Assembly: GCA_937891825.1 (NCBI GenBank)
Contig: CALAHN010000158.1
Span: 1-37,508 of the forward strand
Origin: an uncultured Alphaproteobacteria bacterium
GTDB taxonomy: Bacteria; Pseudomonadota; Alphaproteobacteria; Bin95
Reading direction: 5' to 3'
Length of the DNA stretch: 37,508 nt
Part shown: positions 14,762-22,764 of the stretch, in pieces
Position numbering within the stretch: the stretch's first letter is position 1
Layout of the letters: every line of letters starts with the position of its first letter
Program-made: the position numbers and the translations under genes
The notes under the pieces: model-generated
The model's database searches: none
What the model was told of the DNA's origin: nothing
The model's input: only the letters and a program-made list of their open reading frames with translations

Positions 14762-17296
14762 ATGAGTTCACCCACCTACGGACCCGCAGGCGTGCTGGCT
14801 GAGGGCGCCGCCGAGTTCGTGACCTGGAAACAGTTCGGCGCGGTCGGGGACGGCGTCGCGGACGATGCGCCTGCGATCAACGCCTGCATGGCGCATGCAA
14901 AGGCCAACGGCCTGGAAGTCCGCGCCAGCAAACCGGCGGTCGGATATCGGATCGCCAGCCCGATCGACATCTATGACGGGACGATCCTGCGGGGCGGCAA
15001 TCGGGTGCATACCCGCGTCATCGCCGACCGGACGCACGGCGTCGTCATGGCCGACAGCCCAAGCGCGGGCGGCGGTCCGGGCCATACCGGCGATTGGGAA
15101 ATCCACAATATCCTGTTTGTCGGGAATGACGATACGGCGCTCGACGGCGACGATCATATCGGCCTGAATATCGAGCGCGCGGTCCGGTTCCTGGTCGATC
15201 GCTGTGAAGTGCGGGGCTTCACCAATGCCGTCGTCATCGACGGCCGCACGGGACCGAACGGCGCCTTCGGAGTCGGCGACGGCAAGTTCGTCGATTGCCT
15301 GCTGCAAATCGATACCGCCAAGCCGCAGTTCAACCCGAACAATGCCTATCCCCAGGATCTGGTGGCGTTTAAATCAGAACAAAACGGGACCGGAGGCGCC
15401 GATGGCGTCTCGTTTCACAATTGCCGGTTCTATGGCGAAATCTCGACCCAGGCGAAGCTCTTCGAAGGCGATGGCGCCGAGACCGACCTTGCCTATGGCG
15501 CGATCCTGGAAGGCTTCGCGGTCACGAAGGTGTTGACCGACGCGGCGCATATGCAGCTCGACCATGTCGCGACGGCCGGCGGCGCGCGCGACCGACTGAC
15601 CGCCGGGGTCGAGTACGCGCTGAGCGGCGCCGGCACGAACACGCCAAGCTTCGATTTCGCGGGCGGCTCCGCGCCCCTGGGCGCGCCAGCCGCGGTCCCG
15701 CTCCTGAGCGCGACGGGCGACGGCGTGACGAAGGCGTTTCGCCTGGGCGCGCGGCCCTCATATCCCGCGTCGGTCGGCGGCCGCTCGGTCGTCGCGCGCG
15801 TGGCGGGCGTCGCACAGACGCCAGGCGCCGCCTACTATGTCGTCGACGAGAACAACCGGACATTCACGTTCACAGGCTCGGCCGCGAACGACACCCTGAC
15901 CGTCGGCGCGACCGGTATCCTGGAGTTCCTGGACGCCGAGGGCAATGCCGCGACCGGTCGGATCGTCCGGCTGACGACGACCGACGCCCTCCCGGCGGGG
16001 CTTGTCGTCGCGACCGACTATTATGCGACCGCGATCGATATCGCGACGGGCGCCTTCAAGCTTGCGGCCACATATGCCGACGCGATCGCGGCGACGCCGA
16101 CGGTGATCGACCTGACCGACGCCGGAAGCGGCGCCCATAGCGTCACGCTCGCCAACGCCATCGAGTTCACGGCAGCGCCGGCGGCGAGCGCCGCGATCGC
16201 GGTCGCGGATCTCAACCTGCGGGCGCGCTGGATCGATCCGAATGTCCCGGCTTGCGTTCGCTTGTGCCGGGGCGCGCAACGGATCGGCTTTTTCTCCTGC
16301 GCCTTCGGCGGCGGCCGGGTCGGCGTCGATTTCAATCATGCGCGTCGCTGTCTGATCGCAGACGCCTACTTTCAGATCCATGAGCACGCGGTCAGCTTCG
16401 GCGCCGATGCGACGGAAAACGCCATGGTGGGGTTCTCCAGCCGGACGGACGCGACGATCCTGTTCGACTTCGCCGATGACGGCAGCATCGCCGAAACGAA
16501 CCAGATCGACGCCTTCCTCCCCAAGAATACAGCTGTCCGGGATCAGTTCCTGATCAAGGAAAGCTTCGACGAAAGCGACGATGACGCGGGCATGCTGCGG
16601 AAGGCGGCGAATATCGTCAGCCTGGAGAACCGGAACGCCGACGGCTTCATTCAATTGAAGATCGGCGCCAAGATCGTCTACGGCTTCAGCAACAACCTGG
16701 ACGCACACTCGTTCTATAACAAGGCGGGCGGCGAGCTGGTCCGGATCAGCGAATTCAGCGGCGACGCACGGGTATCGGCGGCGTCCGGCAAGGGCCTGCA
16801 GATGCGCTCCGACAACGGCGGCAAGAATGTCACGCTCTCGACCGCCGGCGGCTTTTATCCGGGCCTGAACGGATCCCAGGACCTCGGTCTTGCATCCAGA
16901 CGCTGGAGCACGGTGTTCGCCGCGACCGGCGCGATCGACACGTCGGACGCCGGCCTGAAACAGGACGTCCGCGCCCTGACGGCCGCCGAAGCCGCGGTCG
17001 CCCTGCGGCTATGCGATCTGGCGCGGATCTTCCGCTTTGTCTCGGCCGTCGCCGAGAAAGGCGCCGGCGCGCGCCTGCATGCGGGCGTGCTTGCCCAGGA
17101 CGTCGCCGCCGCCTTCGCCGCGGAGGGGCTGGACGCCGCCGCCTACGGCGTCTGGTGCTTCGACGCCTGGTACGAGGACGCGGAGGGCGCGCTTTACGAT
17201 GCGCCCGGCGAGGGCCGGGTTCTCAAGGAGATGCAGGGCGTGCGCTACGCCGAACTCTACGCCTTCATGATGTCGGCGCTGGCGACGCTGCTGTAG
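14762..17296 (+). CDS. Tailspike with pectate-lyase-like beta-helix and S74 self-cleaving chaperone
   Basis: The 844-residue protein probably binds and degrades a host surface polysaccharide. Residues 20-60 (VTWKQFGAVGDGVADDAPAINACMAHAKANG) are the entry motif of pectate_lyase_3-type right-handed beta-helices, which run on past residue 230 (DGVSFHNCRFYG) and resume around 490-620. Between them is an inserted beta-rich region (about 280-480) made of fibre-like modules. The C-terminus is a Peptidase_S74 intramolecular chaperone: IDTSDAGLKQDVRAL carries the catalytic Ser728 and Lys733 with the normal five-residue spacing, followed by HAGVLAQDVAAAF and the final helix. It should trimerise and release about 117 residues by autocleavage before Ser728. 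GGAG precedes ATG 14762. Confidence 0.9.
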   Translation: MSSPTYGPAGVLAEGAAEFVTWKQFGAVGDGVADDAPAINACMAHAKANGLEVRASKPAVGYRIASPIDIYDGTILRGGNRVHTRVIADRTHGVVMADSPSAGGGPGHTGDWEIHNILFVGNDDTALDGDDHIGLNIERAVRFLVDRCEVRGFTNAVVIDGRTGPNGAFGVGDGKFVDCLLQIDTAKPQFNPNNAYPQDLVAFKSEQNGTGGADGVSFHNCRFYGEISTQAKLFEGDGAETDLAYGAILEGFAVTKVLTDAAHMQLDHVATAGGARDRLTAGVEYALSGAGTNTPSFDFAGGSAPLGAPAAVPLLSATGDGVTKAFRLGARPSYPASVGGRSVVARVAGVAQTPGAAYYVVDENNRTFTFTGSAANDTLTVGATGILEFLDAEGNAATGRIVRLTTTDALPAGLVVATDYYATAIDIATGAFKLAATYADAIAATPTVIDLTDAGSGAHSVTLANAIEFTAAPAASAAIAVADLNLRARWIDPNVPACVRLCRGAQRIGFFSCAFGGGRVGVDFNHARRCLIADAYFQIHEHAVSFGADATENAMVGFSSRTDATILFDFADDGSIAETNQIDAFLPKNTAVRDQFLIKESFDESDDDAGMLRKAANIVSLENRNADGFIQLKIGAKIVYGFSNNLDAHSFYNKAGGELVRISEFSGDARVSAASGKGLQMRSDNGGKNVTLSTAGGFYPGLNGSQDLGLASRRWSTVFAATGAIDTSDAGLKQDVRALTAAEAAVALRLCDLARIFRFVSAVAEKGAGARLHAGVLAQDVAAAFAAEGLDAAAYGVWCFDAWYEDAEGALYDAPGEGRVLKEMQGVRYAELYAFMMSALATLL

Positions 17297-17362
17297 CCGG
17301 GCTCGGCCCCGGCGCAATTCGCCAACCCATCCTGCCCACGCCATTTGACCAAGGAGCGCCCC

Positions 17363-17740
17363 ATGGCGACGATCAATCCCACACTTCAATCGCGGCCGCT
17401 GCCGGACCCCTCCATCGGCGAAGGCGTCGTGCAAACCGTGACCTGGACGGCGCTGACGGCCGCGAACGCCGTCGGCGGCGGCGTCGAAATCAATGGCCGA
17501 ATCGCCGATTGCGTGTTCCAGGCGAGCGGCGCGTTCGACGGCGCGACGCTGGCTCTCGAAGGATCGAATGACGGCGTCGCCTGGGCGCCGTTGACGGACA
17601 GCGCCGGCGCTGCGATCGCGCTGACCGCAGGCGGGTTCGCGCAGCCTGAGGCGCGCCCCGTGCTGGCGCGGCCGGCGACGACGGGCGGCGGCGGCGGCCA
17701 GGATATCGACGTCGTGCTCGCGATCCGGGTCGGGCGCTAG
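17363..17740 (+). CDS. Small phage tail-associated beta-sandwich protein
   Basis: The 125-residue protein follows the tailspike and starts at ATG 17363 with AAGGAG (17351-17356) six bases upstream. VQTVTWTALTAANAVGGGVEINGRIADCVFQASGAFDGATLALEGSNDGVAWAPLTDSAGAAIALTAGGFAQPEARPVLARPATTGG is a familiar short phage family whose core is a galactose-binding-like (discoidin-like) beta-sandwich with the GSNDGVAWAPL motif. A virion-surface or adhesion role is plausible. A six-bp stem (17296-17301 with 17308-17313) lies in the gap before it. Confidence 0.7.
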   Translation: MATINPTLQSRPLPDPSIGEGVVQTVTWTALTAANAVGGGVEINGRIADCVFQASGAFDGATLALEGSNDGVAWAPLTDSAGAAIALTAGGFAQPEARPVLARPATTGGGGGQDIDVVLAIRVGR

Positions 17741-17743
17741 GCC

Positions 17744-18133
17744 ATGCCCGCAGAGGATCCCGGAGCGCCCGCGCCGCAGTCTGGGCCATTGCCGTCCGAC
17801 TGGCATCTGGACCGCAAGTTTTCGTTGACCCTGGTCGCGGCCATCGTCGGCCAGCTCGCCATCGCGACCTGGTTCGCATCGAAGATGGATAGCCGGATCG
17901 AAATCCTGGAACAGCGCCACCTCAGCCTGGCTGAGACCACGGTCGAGAACCGCTTGTTTCATATCGAGCAGCGCATCCGGCTCTGGGACCGGGTGAACGC
18001 CCAGGGCGAAGGGCTGAACGCCTTCCGCGCCGAACTCGCCGGCGTCAACGCTCGCCTGGAAGCGCTGACCCGATCCATCGACCGGTTGACCCGGATCGCC
18101 GACAGAACCCGCCTGGACCCGGCGCAGCGCTGA
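17744..18133 (+). CDS. Single-TM coiled-coil lysis-cassette protein
   Basis: The 129-residue product starts three bases after the previous stop. A proline-rich, probably cytoplasmic, N-terminus (1-22) is followed by one membrane span (SLTLVAAIVGQLAIATWF, about 27-46) and a long charged helix (DSRIEILEQRHLSLAETTVENRLFHIEQRIRLWD and onward) typical of a periplasmic coiled coil. Its location directly upstream of endolysin and holin suggests a spanin-like or holin-accessory role. There is no lipobox and no second overlapping spanin frame that I can support, so the exact role is open. Confidence 0.6.
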   Translation: MPAEDPGAPAPQSGPLPSDWHLDRKFSLTLVAAIVGQLAIATWFASKMDSRIEILEQRHLSLAETTVENRLFHIEQRIRLWDRVNAQGEGLNAFRAELAGVNARLEALTRSIDRLTRIADRTRLDPAQR

Positions 18134-18194
18134 CTGGCGCCGCCACGGCGCGTCCGTCGGCCATCGCCGCCGCTGACACAGCAGGAGACATATC

Positions 18195-18611
18195 ATGCCC
18201 CGCCATAGCCAGCGCAGCCTGGCCAATCTTTCCGAAGCCCATCCGGCGCTCAAGGCCGTTTTCAGCGAAGTCATCAAGCGGTTCGATCACGTCGTCATCG
18301 AGGGCTATCGCGGCAAGGCCGAGCAGGACGCGGCGTTCCACGCCGGGAAATCCAAGCTGAAGTTCCCGCAATCCATGCACAACCGATCGCCCGCCCTCGC
18401 CGTCGACGTCTGCCCCTATCCGATCGACTGGAGCGATGTCCGGCGCTTCCATCTGTTCGCGGGCTATGTGCTCGCGACCGCCCTCGCCATGGGCGTCCGG
18501 CTCCGATGGGGCGGCGACTGGGACGGGGATTTCAACTGGCGGAACCAATCCTTCCATGATCTGCCGCATTTCGAACTGCTCGACGCAGGCCCCTATGCCA
18601 TCGCCGTATGA
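18195..18611 (+). CDS. Endolysin, M15-family L-alanyl-D-glutamate peptidase
   Basis: This 138-residue zinc peptidase is of the T5 endolysin/VanY kind and cleaves peptidoglycan stem peptides at the end of infection. The metal site is visible: His62 in QSMHNRSPALAVDV with Asp71, then the C-terminal DLPHFEL with Asp122 as probable general base and His125 as the third zinc ligand. EGYRGKAEQDAAFHAGKS is the characteristic N-terminal segment. No signal peptide is present, so export needs the holin encoded next. AGGAG (18183-18187) precedes ATG 18195. Confidence 0.92.
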   Translation: MPRHSQRSLANLSEAHPALKAVFSEVIKRFDHVVIEGYRGKAEQDAAFHAGKSKLKFPQSMHNRSPALAVDVCPYPIDWSDVRRFHLFAGYVLATALAMGVRLRWGGDWDGDFNWRNQSFHDLPHFELLDAGPYAIAV

Positions 18612-18630
18612 GCCAGTCAGGAGACATTCG

Positions 18631-19044
18631 ATGAGCCTTCTGGGCACGATTCTCGGGGCCGGCGTCGCGGAGCCGGTGCGCGCTGTGGCCACGATCCTGG
18701 ACGACCTTTTCACGTCCGACGAAGAACGGCTGGACAAGCAGGAAGCGTTGCTGCGGCTGGCGCAGCGCCCGGCGCTGGTCCAGGCGGAAATCAACAAGGT
18801 GGAGGCGCAGCACCGCTCGGTCTTCGTCGCCGGGTGGCGGCCGTTTATCGGCTGGGTCTGCGGTTGCGCGCTCGCCTATTCCTTCGTCGCCAGGGACCTG
18901 CTGGCCTGGGCGCTTGCGGTCGCAGGCTCGACCGCGGCCGCGCCGCCGGAACTGGCGATGGAGCATCTGATCACCATCCTGATGGCGCTGCTCGGCCTCG
19001 GCGGTTTCCGGACCTTCGAGAAGCTGCAAGGGAGGGCCAAGTGA
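18631..19044 (+). CDS. Phage holin (Holin_3TMs-type)
   Basis: The 137-residue protein has an amphipathic, charged N-terminal part (DDLFTSDEERLDKQEALLRLAQRP) and then the family motif RSVFVAGWRPFIGWVCGCALAYSFVARDLLAWALAVAG, giving one or two membrane spans. A last span is EHLITILMALLGLGGFRTFEK. This order is characteristic of the three-TM holins that follow endolysins in alpha- and betaproteobacterial prophages. It permeabilises the inner membrane so the peptidase reaches the wall. AGGAGA (18619-18624) precedes ATG 18631, and the stop overlaps the next ATG (TGATG). Confidence 0.85.
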   Translation: MSLLGTILGAGVAEPVRAVATILDDLFTSDEERLDKQEALLRLAQRPALVQAEINKVEAQHRSVFVAGWRPFIGWVCGCALAYSFVARDLLAWALAVAGSTAAAPPELAMEHLITILMALLGLGGFRTFEKLQGRAK

Positions 19045-19130
19045 TGGGGCTCGATCCTCGCATGATCTGGCTGGCGCTCTTCGGGTCCGTTCTGATCCTG
19101 GCGGCGCTGACGACCAGCCCGCAAGGCTAG
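19044..19130 (+). CDS. 28-residue membrane peptide coupled to the holin
   Basis: A very short ORF (MGLDPRMIWLALFGSVLILAALTTSPQG) starts on the TGATG overlap with the holin stop codon, with GGGAGG (19030-19035) eight bases upstream. It is essentially a single membrane span with a short polar tail. The arrangement suggests a translated lysis-accessory or antiholin-like peptide, but no family is recognised. It is the last phage gene; the following 83 bp (19131-19213) up to the PrpD stop must contain the right prophage junction or lie beyond it. Confidence 0.55.
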   Translation: MGLDPRMIWLALFGSVLILAALTTSPQG

Positions 19131-19213
19131 GTCTGCATCCAGGCGGCCGGCGACGGCCCCTGGGAGGCGCTCTGCCTGCGGGCGACCCGGTCTAAGCGGC
19201 TGGCGGCCAGGCG

Positions 19214-20596
19214 CTACGGCGCCGGCGCGATGCAGAGGTCGATGAGATCGCGGATATCGGCGAGCCCCTCGATGCCGGCGACCGCGGCTTCCAGTCGGGC
19301 CGCCTGGGCGCCTGGAACGACCGGCGCCGCGTTGGCGCAGTTCTTGTAGAACTTCGCAAGATGCGCTTCCGGCGGCATCGGATTGGCAGGCGCGCCGTAG
19401 ATCGCTTCCAGGCGGATTTCATGACGGGCGCCGGATGCGAGGCGCACTTTCATGGCGATCGGCGACATGGCGTTCGGATCGGGGTTATCATCGGCTGCGA
19501 TATGGATGCGGCCCGCCAGCCCCAGCCGCTCGGGCGCGGCGATCGCGGCGGGGCTGAAGTCCTCGACGCCGACATCGTTCCGGAGGAAAGCGGTCGCGAC
19601 GACATATTGGCCGGAGAGCCGCGCGTAATTCGGCGTCATCCGGTCGTGCGCCGGCCGGCCGATCAGGCGCTGCGTCAAGCTGGGCGTCCGGCAGTCGACC
19701 CGATCGATCTCGGCGGCTGTAAAGCCGTGACGCCGGGCCAATTGCAAAGCCGCATCGACGAGCCCATGCGTCGCCCGTCCGGACGGGAACGGTTTGTGCG
19801 CGACTTCCGTTATGCGCCAGGTCTTACCCAGGGTCGCGGCCACGGCTTGAACATCGTGGTCGCCTTCGAAATTGGCAAAGTAGCCGTAGGGGCCTTCCAG
19901 AATATGCTCCGGCGCCTCCATGCCGCGGGCGGCCAGCTCGACCGCCAGCACGGCATTGCGGGCGTTGAAGCCGGCCTGCATGGCGAGCAGAGCCTTGCCT
20001 TCGGTATGCGCCTGCATCGTCCCGCCCATCTGGCCATAGGCGATGCTCATGGCGGCGAGGACGCCCGTCGTATCCAGGCCGCGCAGGCGCGCCAGGGCGG
20101 CGGCCGCCCCAAAACCGCCGGCGGTCGCCGGGCGGAAGAAGGTCAGCGGCGCTTTCGATGCGACCCCCAGGCCGGCGGCGATATCGACGCCCAGGATCAG
20201 CGCCGTCAGGAACGCCTCGCCCGATATGCCGCCCCGCATATCGGCGTAGGCGCTCATGGCGCCCAGCAGCACGGCCATCGGATGGACGACGGCTTGCTCA
20301 TGGACGCAATCGAACTCCGAATTGTGGATCTGATAGGCGTTTGCGAGCGCCGCGGCGGGCCCTGGCAACACCCGGCCGCTGGCGAGAACCCGCGCGGCGC
20401 CGCAGCTCGGATCGACGCCGAAACTCGCCTGAGCGTCGAGCAGTTCCTCGACCCAGGGCGCGGCGGACCCGACGATGCCGACCCCCAGACTGTCCAGCAG
20501 GAATACCTTCGCCCGCGCGATCGCCGCCGCCGGCATCTGGTCGAGGCGGGTCGTCGCGGCGTGTTCGGCGAATGCCCAGGCAGCGTCGCGCATCAT
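19214..20596 (-). CDS. MmgE/PrpD family protein (2-methylcitrate dehydratase-like)
   Basis: The 460-residue protein of the MmgE/PrpD superfamily shows VFLLDSLGVGIVGSAAPWVEELL near the N-terminus, AALANAYQIHNSEFDCVHEQAVVHPMAVLLGAMSAYADMRG (about 85-125), the all-helical domain with GVDIAAGLGVASKAPLTFFRPATAGGFGAAAALARL, and HKPFPSGRATHGLVDAALQLARRHG at the start of the small domain. Members dehydrate 2-methylcitrate or act as epimerases or decarboxylases on dicarboxylates; many paralogues have unknown substrates. Without prpB or prpC nearby a methylcitrate role is not supported. It is translationally coupled (ATGA) to the upstream flavin monooxygenase, suggesting one degradative pathway. Confidence 0.88.
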   Translation of the reverse strand: MMRDAAWAFAEHAATTRLDQMPAAAIARAKVFLLDSLGVGIVGSAAPWVEELLDAQASFGVDPSCGAARVLASGRVLPGPAAALANAYQIHNSEFDCVHEQAVVHPMAVLLGAMSAYADMRGGISGEAFLTALILGVDIAAGLGVASKAPLTFFRPATAGGFGAAAALARLRGLDTTGVLAAMSIAYGQMGGTMQAHTEGKALLAMQAGFNARNAVLAVELAARGMEAPEHILEGPYGYFANFEGDHDVQAVAATLGKTWRITEVAHKPFPSGRATHGLVDAALQLARRHGFTAAEIDRVDCRTPSLTQRLIGRPAHDRMTPNYARLSGQYVVATAFLRNDVGVEDFSPAAIAAPERLGLAGRIHIAADDNPDPNAMSPIAMKVRLASGARHEIRLEAIYGAPANPMPPEAHLAKFYKNCANAAPVVPGAQAARLEAAVAGIEGLADIRDLIDLCIAPAP

Positions 20597-21699
20597 GCCG
20601 GTCGCGGCAGGGTTTCAAGATGCTGGCTGAGCTTGGGCGCGACGACCTCCGCCAGGCGCTGCATGGAGGATTGCCAGCGGTCGCCGCCGTCCCAATCCTG
20701 GCCCGCCATCAACAGCGTTCCGAAGGGACCGGCGCGGTCCGCCAGATCGATCAGGCGGGCCAGCACCGTGCTGGCGGACCCGGCGATGACGCAGTCGCGG
20801 ATCGCGTCAGCGACGCCGAGACGCGCATTCATGGCGGCGGCGGGCTCGTCGCGCATCGCCTCCAGTTCATCCATGTTCCGGAGCGAGCGGAGATAGCGGA
20901 AATAGAAGGCGAAGTCCCCATCGGGATCGTCGATGATGGCCTGGGCTTCCCCGTCCGTCTCGGTCACGAGGATGTTCCTGGCGAGGCGCCAGACCGCTGG
21001 GTCGGCCGGTTTGCCGAGCGCGCTCCGCGCTTCGGCATAGGTCCGCCATTGCTCGATGACATCGGCTTCCGAAATGAAATTGGCGGAGATCGGGAGGAAA
21101 TCATGTTCCGCGCAGACCGCCGCCGCGCCGGAGCGGGCGGAGACCATCGCCATTGCGAATGGCGGATGCGGCTGCTGCATCGGCTTGGGCAGGAGGCCGA
21201 GGCCATGACGCGGCCAATGGGTCGAGGCGTTGGTCATGGTCAGGCCGTTTGACTCGATCTCGAAAACGCCGTCGGCCGCCCAGAGCGCTTTCACCGCCTG
21301 GACATGCGCCAGGGCGATCCGGTTGCGCGCCGCCATGTCGGTTTCGCCGAAGAACTCGGCATCGGAGATCAAACCGCCCGGTCCGACGCCGAGCATCAGC
21401 CGTCCGCCGGATAATTGGTCGAACATTGCAGCTTCGGCCGCGACGATGCCGGGATGGTGATGGGGCAGGTTGACGACGCCGGTGCCGAACCGGATCTGGC
21501 TGGTTTCGGAAATCAGGCTCGCGAAGAACAGCATCGCCGATGGGATCTGCTCGACCTTCGAGGTGAAATGCTCGCCGATCCAGGCTTCGTCGAAGCCGAG
21601 CCGGTCGGCCAGCAGGATCATCTCGCGGTCTTCCGCAAGCGCCTGGGCGTAGGGTTTCTCGGGGCGATGCAGCGGCATCGCGAACAGGCCTAGTCGCAT
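20593..21699 (-). CDS. LLM-class flavin-dependent monooxygenase
   Basis: The 368-residue luciferase-like monooxygenase opens MRLGLFAMPLHRPEKPYAQALAEDREMILLADRLGFDEAWIGEHF, the strand-helix start of the TIM barrel. It continues with INFGTGVV-like IRFGTGVVNLPHHHPGIVAAEAAMFDQLSGGRLMLGVGPGGL, the flavin/phosphate-binding region. The start is set by this conserved opening; GGAG lies 12 bases upstream. Such enzymes use reduced FMN and O2 to oxidise diverse small molecules. It is the first gene of a two-gene operon with the MmgE/PrpD protein and is divergent from the PuuE-like gene across a 123-bp gap that holds a promoter-like sequence. Confidence 0.88.
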   Translation of the reverse strand: MRLGLFAMPLHRPEKPYAQALAEDREMILLADRLGFDEAWIGEHFTSKVEQIPSAMLFFASLISETSQIRFGTGVVNLPHHHPGIVAAEAAMFDQLSGGRLMLGVGPGGLISDAEFFGETDMAARNRIALAHVQAVKALWAADGVFEIESNGLTMTNASTHWPRHGLGLLPKPMQQPHPPFAMAMVSARSGAAAVCAEHDFLPISANFISEADVIEQWRTYAEARSALGKPADPAVWRLARNILVTETDGEAQAIIDDPDGDFAFYFRYLRSLRNMDELEAMRDEPAAAMNARLGVADAIRDCVIAGSASTVLARLIDLADRAGPFGTLLMAGQDWDGGDRWQSSMQRLAEVVAPKLSQHLETLPRPA

Positions 21700-21763
21700 G
21701 ATCGATCGACGCTCCAATGGGCAGGGGTCAACTGGATGGGGGAGTGTGCGCGGCTTTGGACGG

Positions 21764-21792
21764 TTCCGGCAACCGGCTTGCTCCACTATGAT
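21764..21792 (+). promoter_or_regulatory. Putative promoter of the PuuE-like gene
   Basis: TATGAT (21787-21792) is a good -10 hexamer; 17 bp upstream lies a weak -35, TTCCGG (21764-21769). It is 31 bp ahead of the PuuE-like start at 21823, in the divergent gap 21700-21822. Confidence 0.35.
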
Positions 21793-21822
21793 AGGGGCGG
21801 CAGGCAAGCAGGGGCGACAGCG

Positions 21823-22764
21823 ATGACGGACCGACCGCGCGACTTCGTTGGCTATGGCGGCAATCCGCCGAATGCCCAATGGCCGGGCGGCGCCCGCCTT
21901 GCATTGAATTTTGTCCTGAATTTCGAGGAAGGCTCCGAGCCGAACCAGTTGGACGGCGACGGCTATACGGAAGTCGGGCATACGGAATCGCCGGCTTCGC
22001 CGGTGCCGCTCGACCGCCGCGACCTCGCCGCGGAGAGCATGTTCGAATATGGCTCCAGGGTCGGGTTCTGGCGGATCCACCGGATGTTCCAGACGCGGGA
22101 TATGCCCTACACCGTCTTTGCGTGCGCCATGGCGATCGAGCGCAACCCGCCGGCCGCCCAGGCGATCCGCGAGGCGGGCCTGGATGTCTGCTGCCACGGC
22201 TGGCGCTGGATCGAGCATTTCAAGCTGACCGAGGCCGAGGAGCGCGAGCACATCCGCCGTGCCGTCGTCTCGTTGGAGCAAACGCTCGGCAAGAAGCCGG
22301 ACGGTTGGTATTGCCGCTACGGGCCAAGCGAAAATACGCGCCGGCTGGTCGTCGAGCATGGCGGGTTTCTCTACGATTCCGATGCTTATAATGACGACCT
22401 GCCCTATTGGACGACTGTCCTCGGTCAGGACCATCTGGTCGTGCCCTATGGGCTCGCGAACAATGACGGCCAGATGACGCGCGGGCGGATCGGCACCGGC
22501 GGGCAATTCTTCGAGTTCCTCAAGGATGCTTTCGATATTCTCTATGAAGAAGGCGAAACCAGCCCGAAGCTTATGAACGTCGGCCTGCATATGCGGATTG
22601 TCGGCCAGCCGGCGCGCGCGGCCGGGTTGAAGCGGTTCCTCGACTACGTGCAGTCAAAACCGGATGTCTGGATCGCGCCCCGGGTCGAGATCGCCCGGCA
22701 CTGGATGAAGCTGCATCCGGCCCCGCTTGTCGCTCAGGGCAGCAGCGGCGGAAACCGCAAGTAG
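21823..22764 (+). CDS. PuuE-type polysaccharide deacetylase-family protein (allantoinase-like)
   Basis: The 313-residue NodB-fold protein resembles PuuE, the cofactor-independent allantoinase of some proteobacteria. Family landmarks are MTDRPRDFVGYGGNPPNAQWPGGARLALNFVLNFEEGSE (start), SRVGFWRIHRMFQTRDMPYTVFACAMAIERNP, CCHGWRWIEHFKL with the conserved His-Gly-Trp-Arg-Trp, and LPYWTTVLGQDHLVVPYGLANNDGQM. The start at 21823 begins exactly where the family does. No urate oxidase, OHCU decarboxylase or transthyretin-like hydrolase gene is nearby, so an allantoin role is only one option; hydrolysis of another cyclic or acylated amide is equally possible. Its 3' end overlaps the convergent CMD-domain gene by 31 bp. 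Confidence 0.85.
   Translation: MTDRPRDFVGYGGNPPNAQWPGGARLALNFVLNFEEGSEPNQLDGDGYTEVGHTESPASPVPLDRRDLAAESMFEYGSRVGFWRIHRMFQTRDMPYTVFACAMAIERNPPAAQAIREAGLDVCCHGWRWIEHFKLTEAEEREHIRRAVVSLEQTLGKKPDGWYCRYGPSENTRRLVVEHGGFLYDSDAYNDDLPYWTTVLGQDHLVVPYGLANNDGQMTRGRIGTGGQFFEFLKDAFDILYEEGETSPKLMNVGLHMRIVGQPARAAGLKRFLDYVQSKPDVWIAPRVEIARHWMKLHPAPLVAQGSSGGNRK

Larger units (their letters stand above)
630..19130 (+). mobile_element. Podovirus-like prophage, late (packaging, virion, lysis) region
   Basis: A continuous co-directional block of phage genes covers terminase through lysis proteins. The head and tail genes are of the short-tailed T7/BPP-1 kind: head-tail connector portal, tail tubular A/B-like proteins, and gp13/gp14-like internal virion proteins. 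No tape-measure or sheath gene is present, which excludes a long-tailed phage and the Rhodobacter-type gene transfer agent. The outer boundaries are unknown. The right end must lie between the last lysis peptide and the PrpD stop codon at 19214; the left end is at or beyond the window edge. No integrase, repressor, tRNA or att repeat was recognised. Confidence 0.92.

Noticed and set aside
12310-17740. Diversity-generating retroelement, considered because the cluster resembles phage BPP-1
   Set aside because: No reverse transcriptase, template repeat or C-type-lectin variable end was found among the tail genes.
630-19130. Gene transfer agent of the Rhodobacter type
   Set aside because: No HK97-type head protease, tape measure or long-tail genes are present; the cluster is of the short-tailed T7-like kind.
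19361-21252. Long plus-strand frames opposite the MmgE/PrpD and flavin monooxygenase genes
   Set aside because: The minus-strand products match known families over full length; the plus-strand frames do not.
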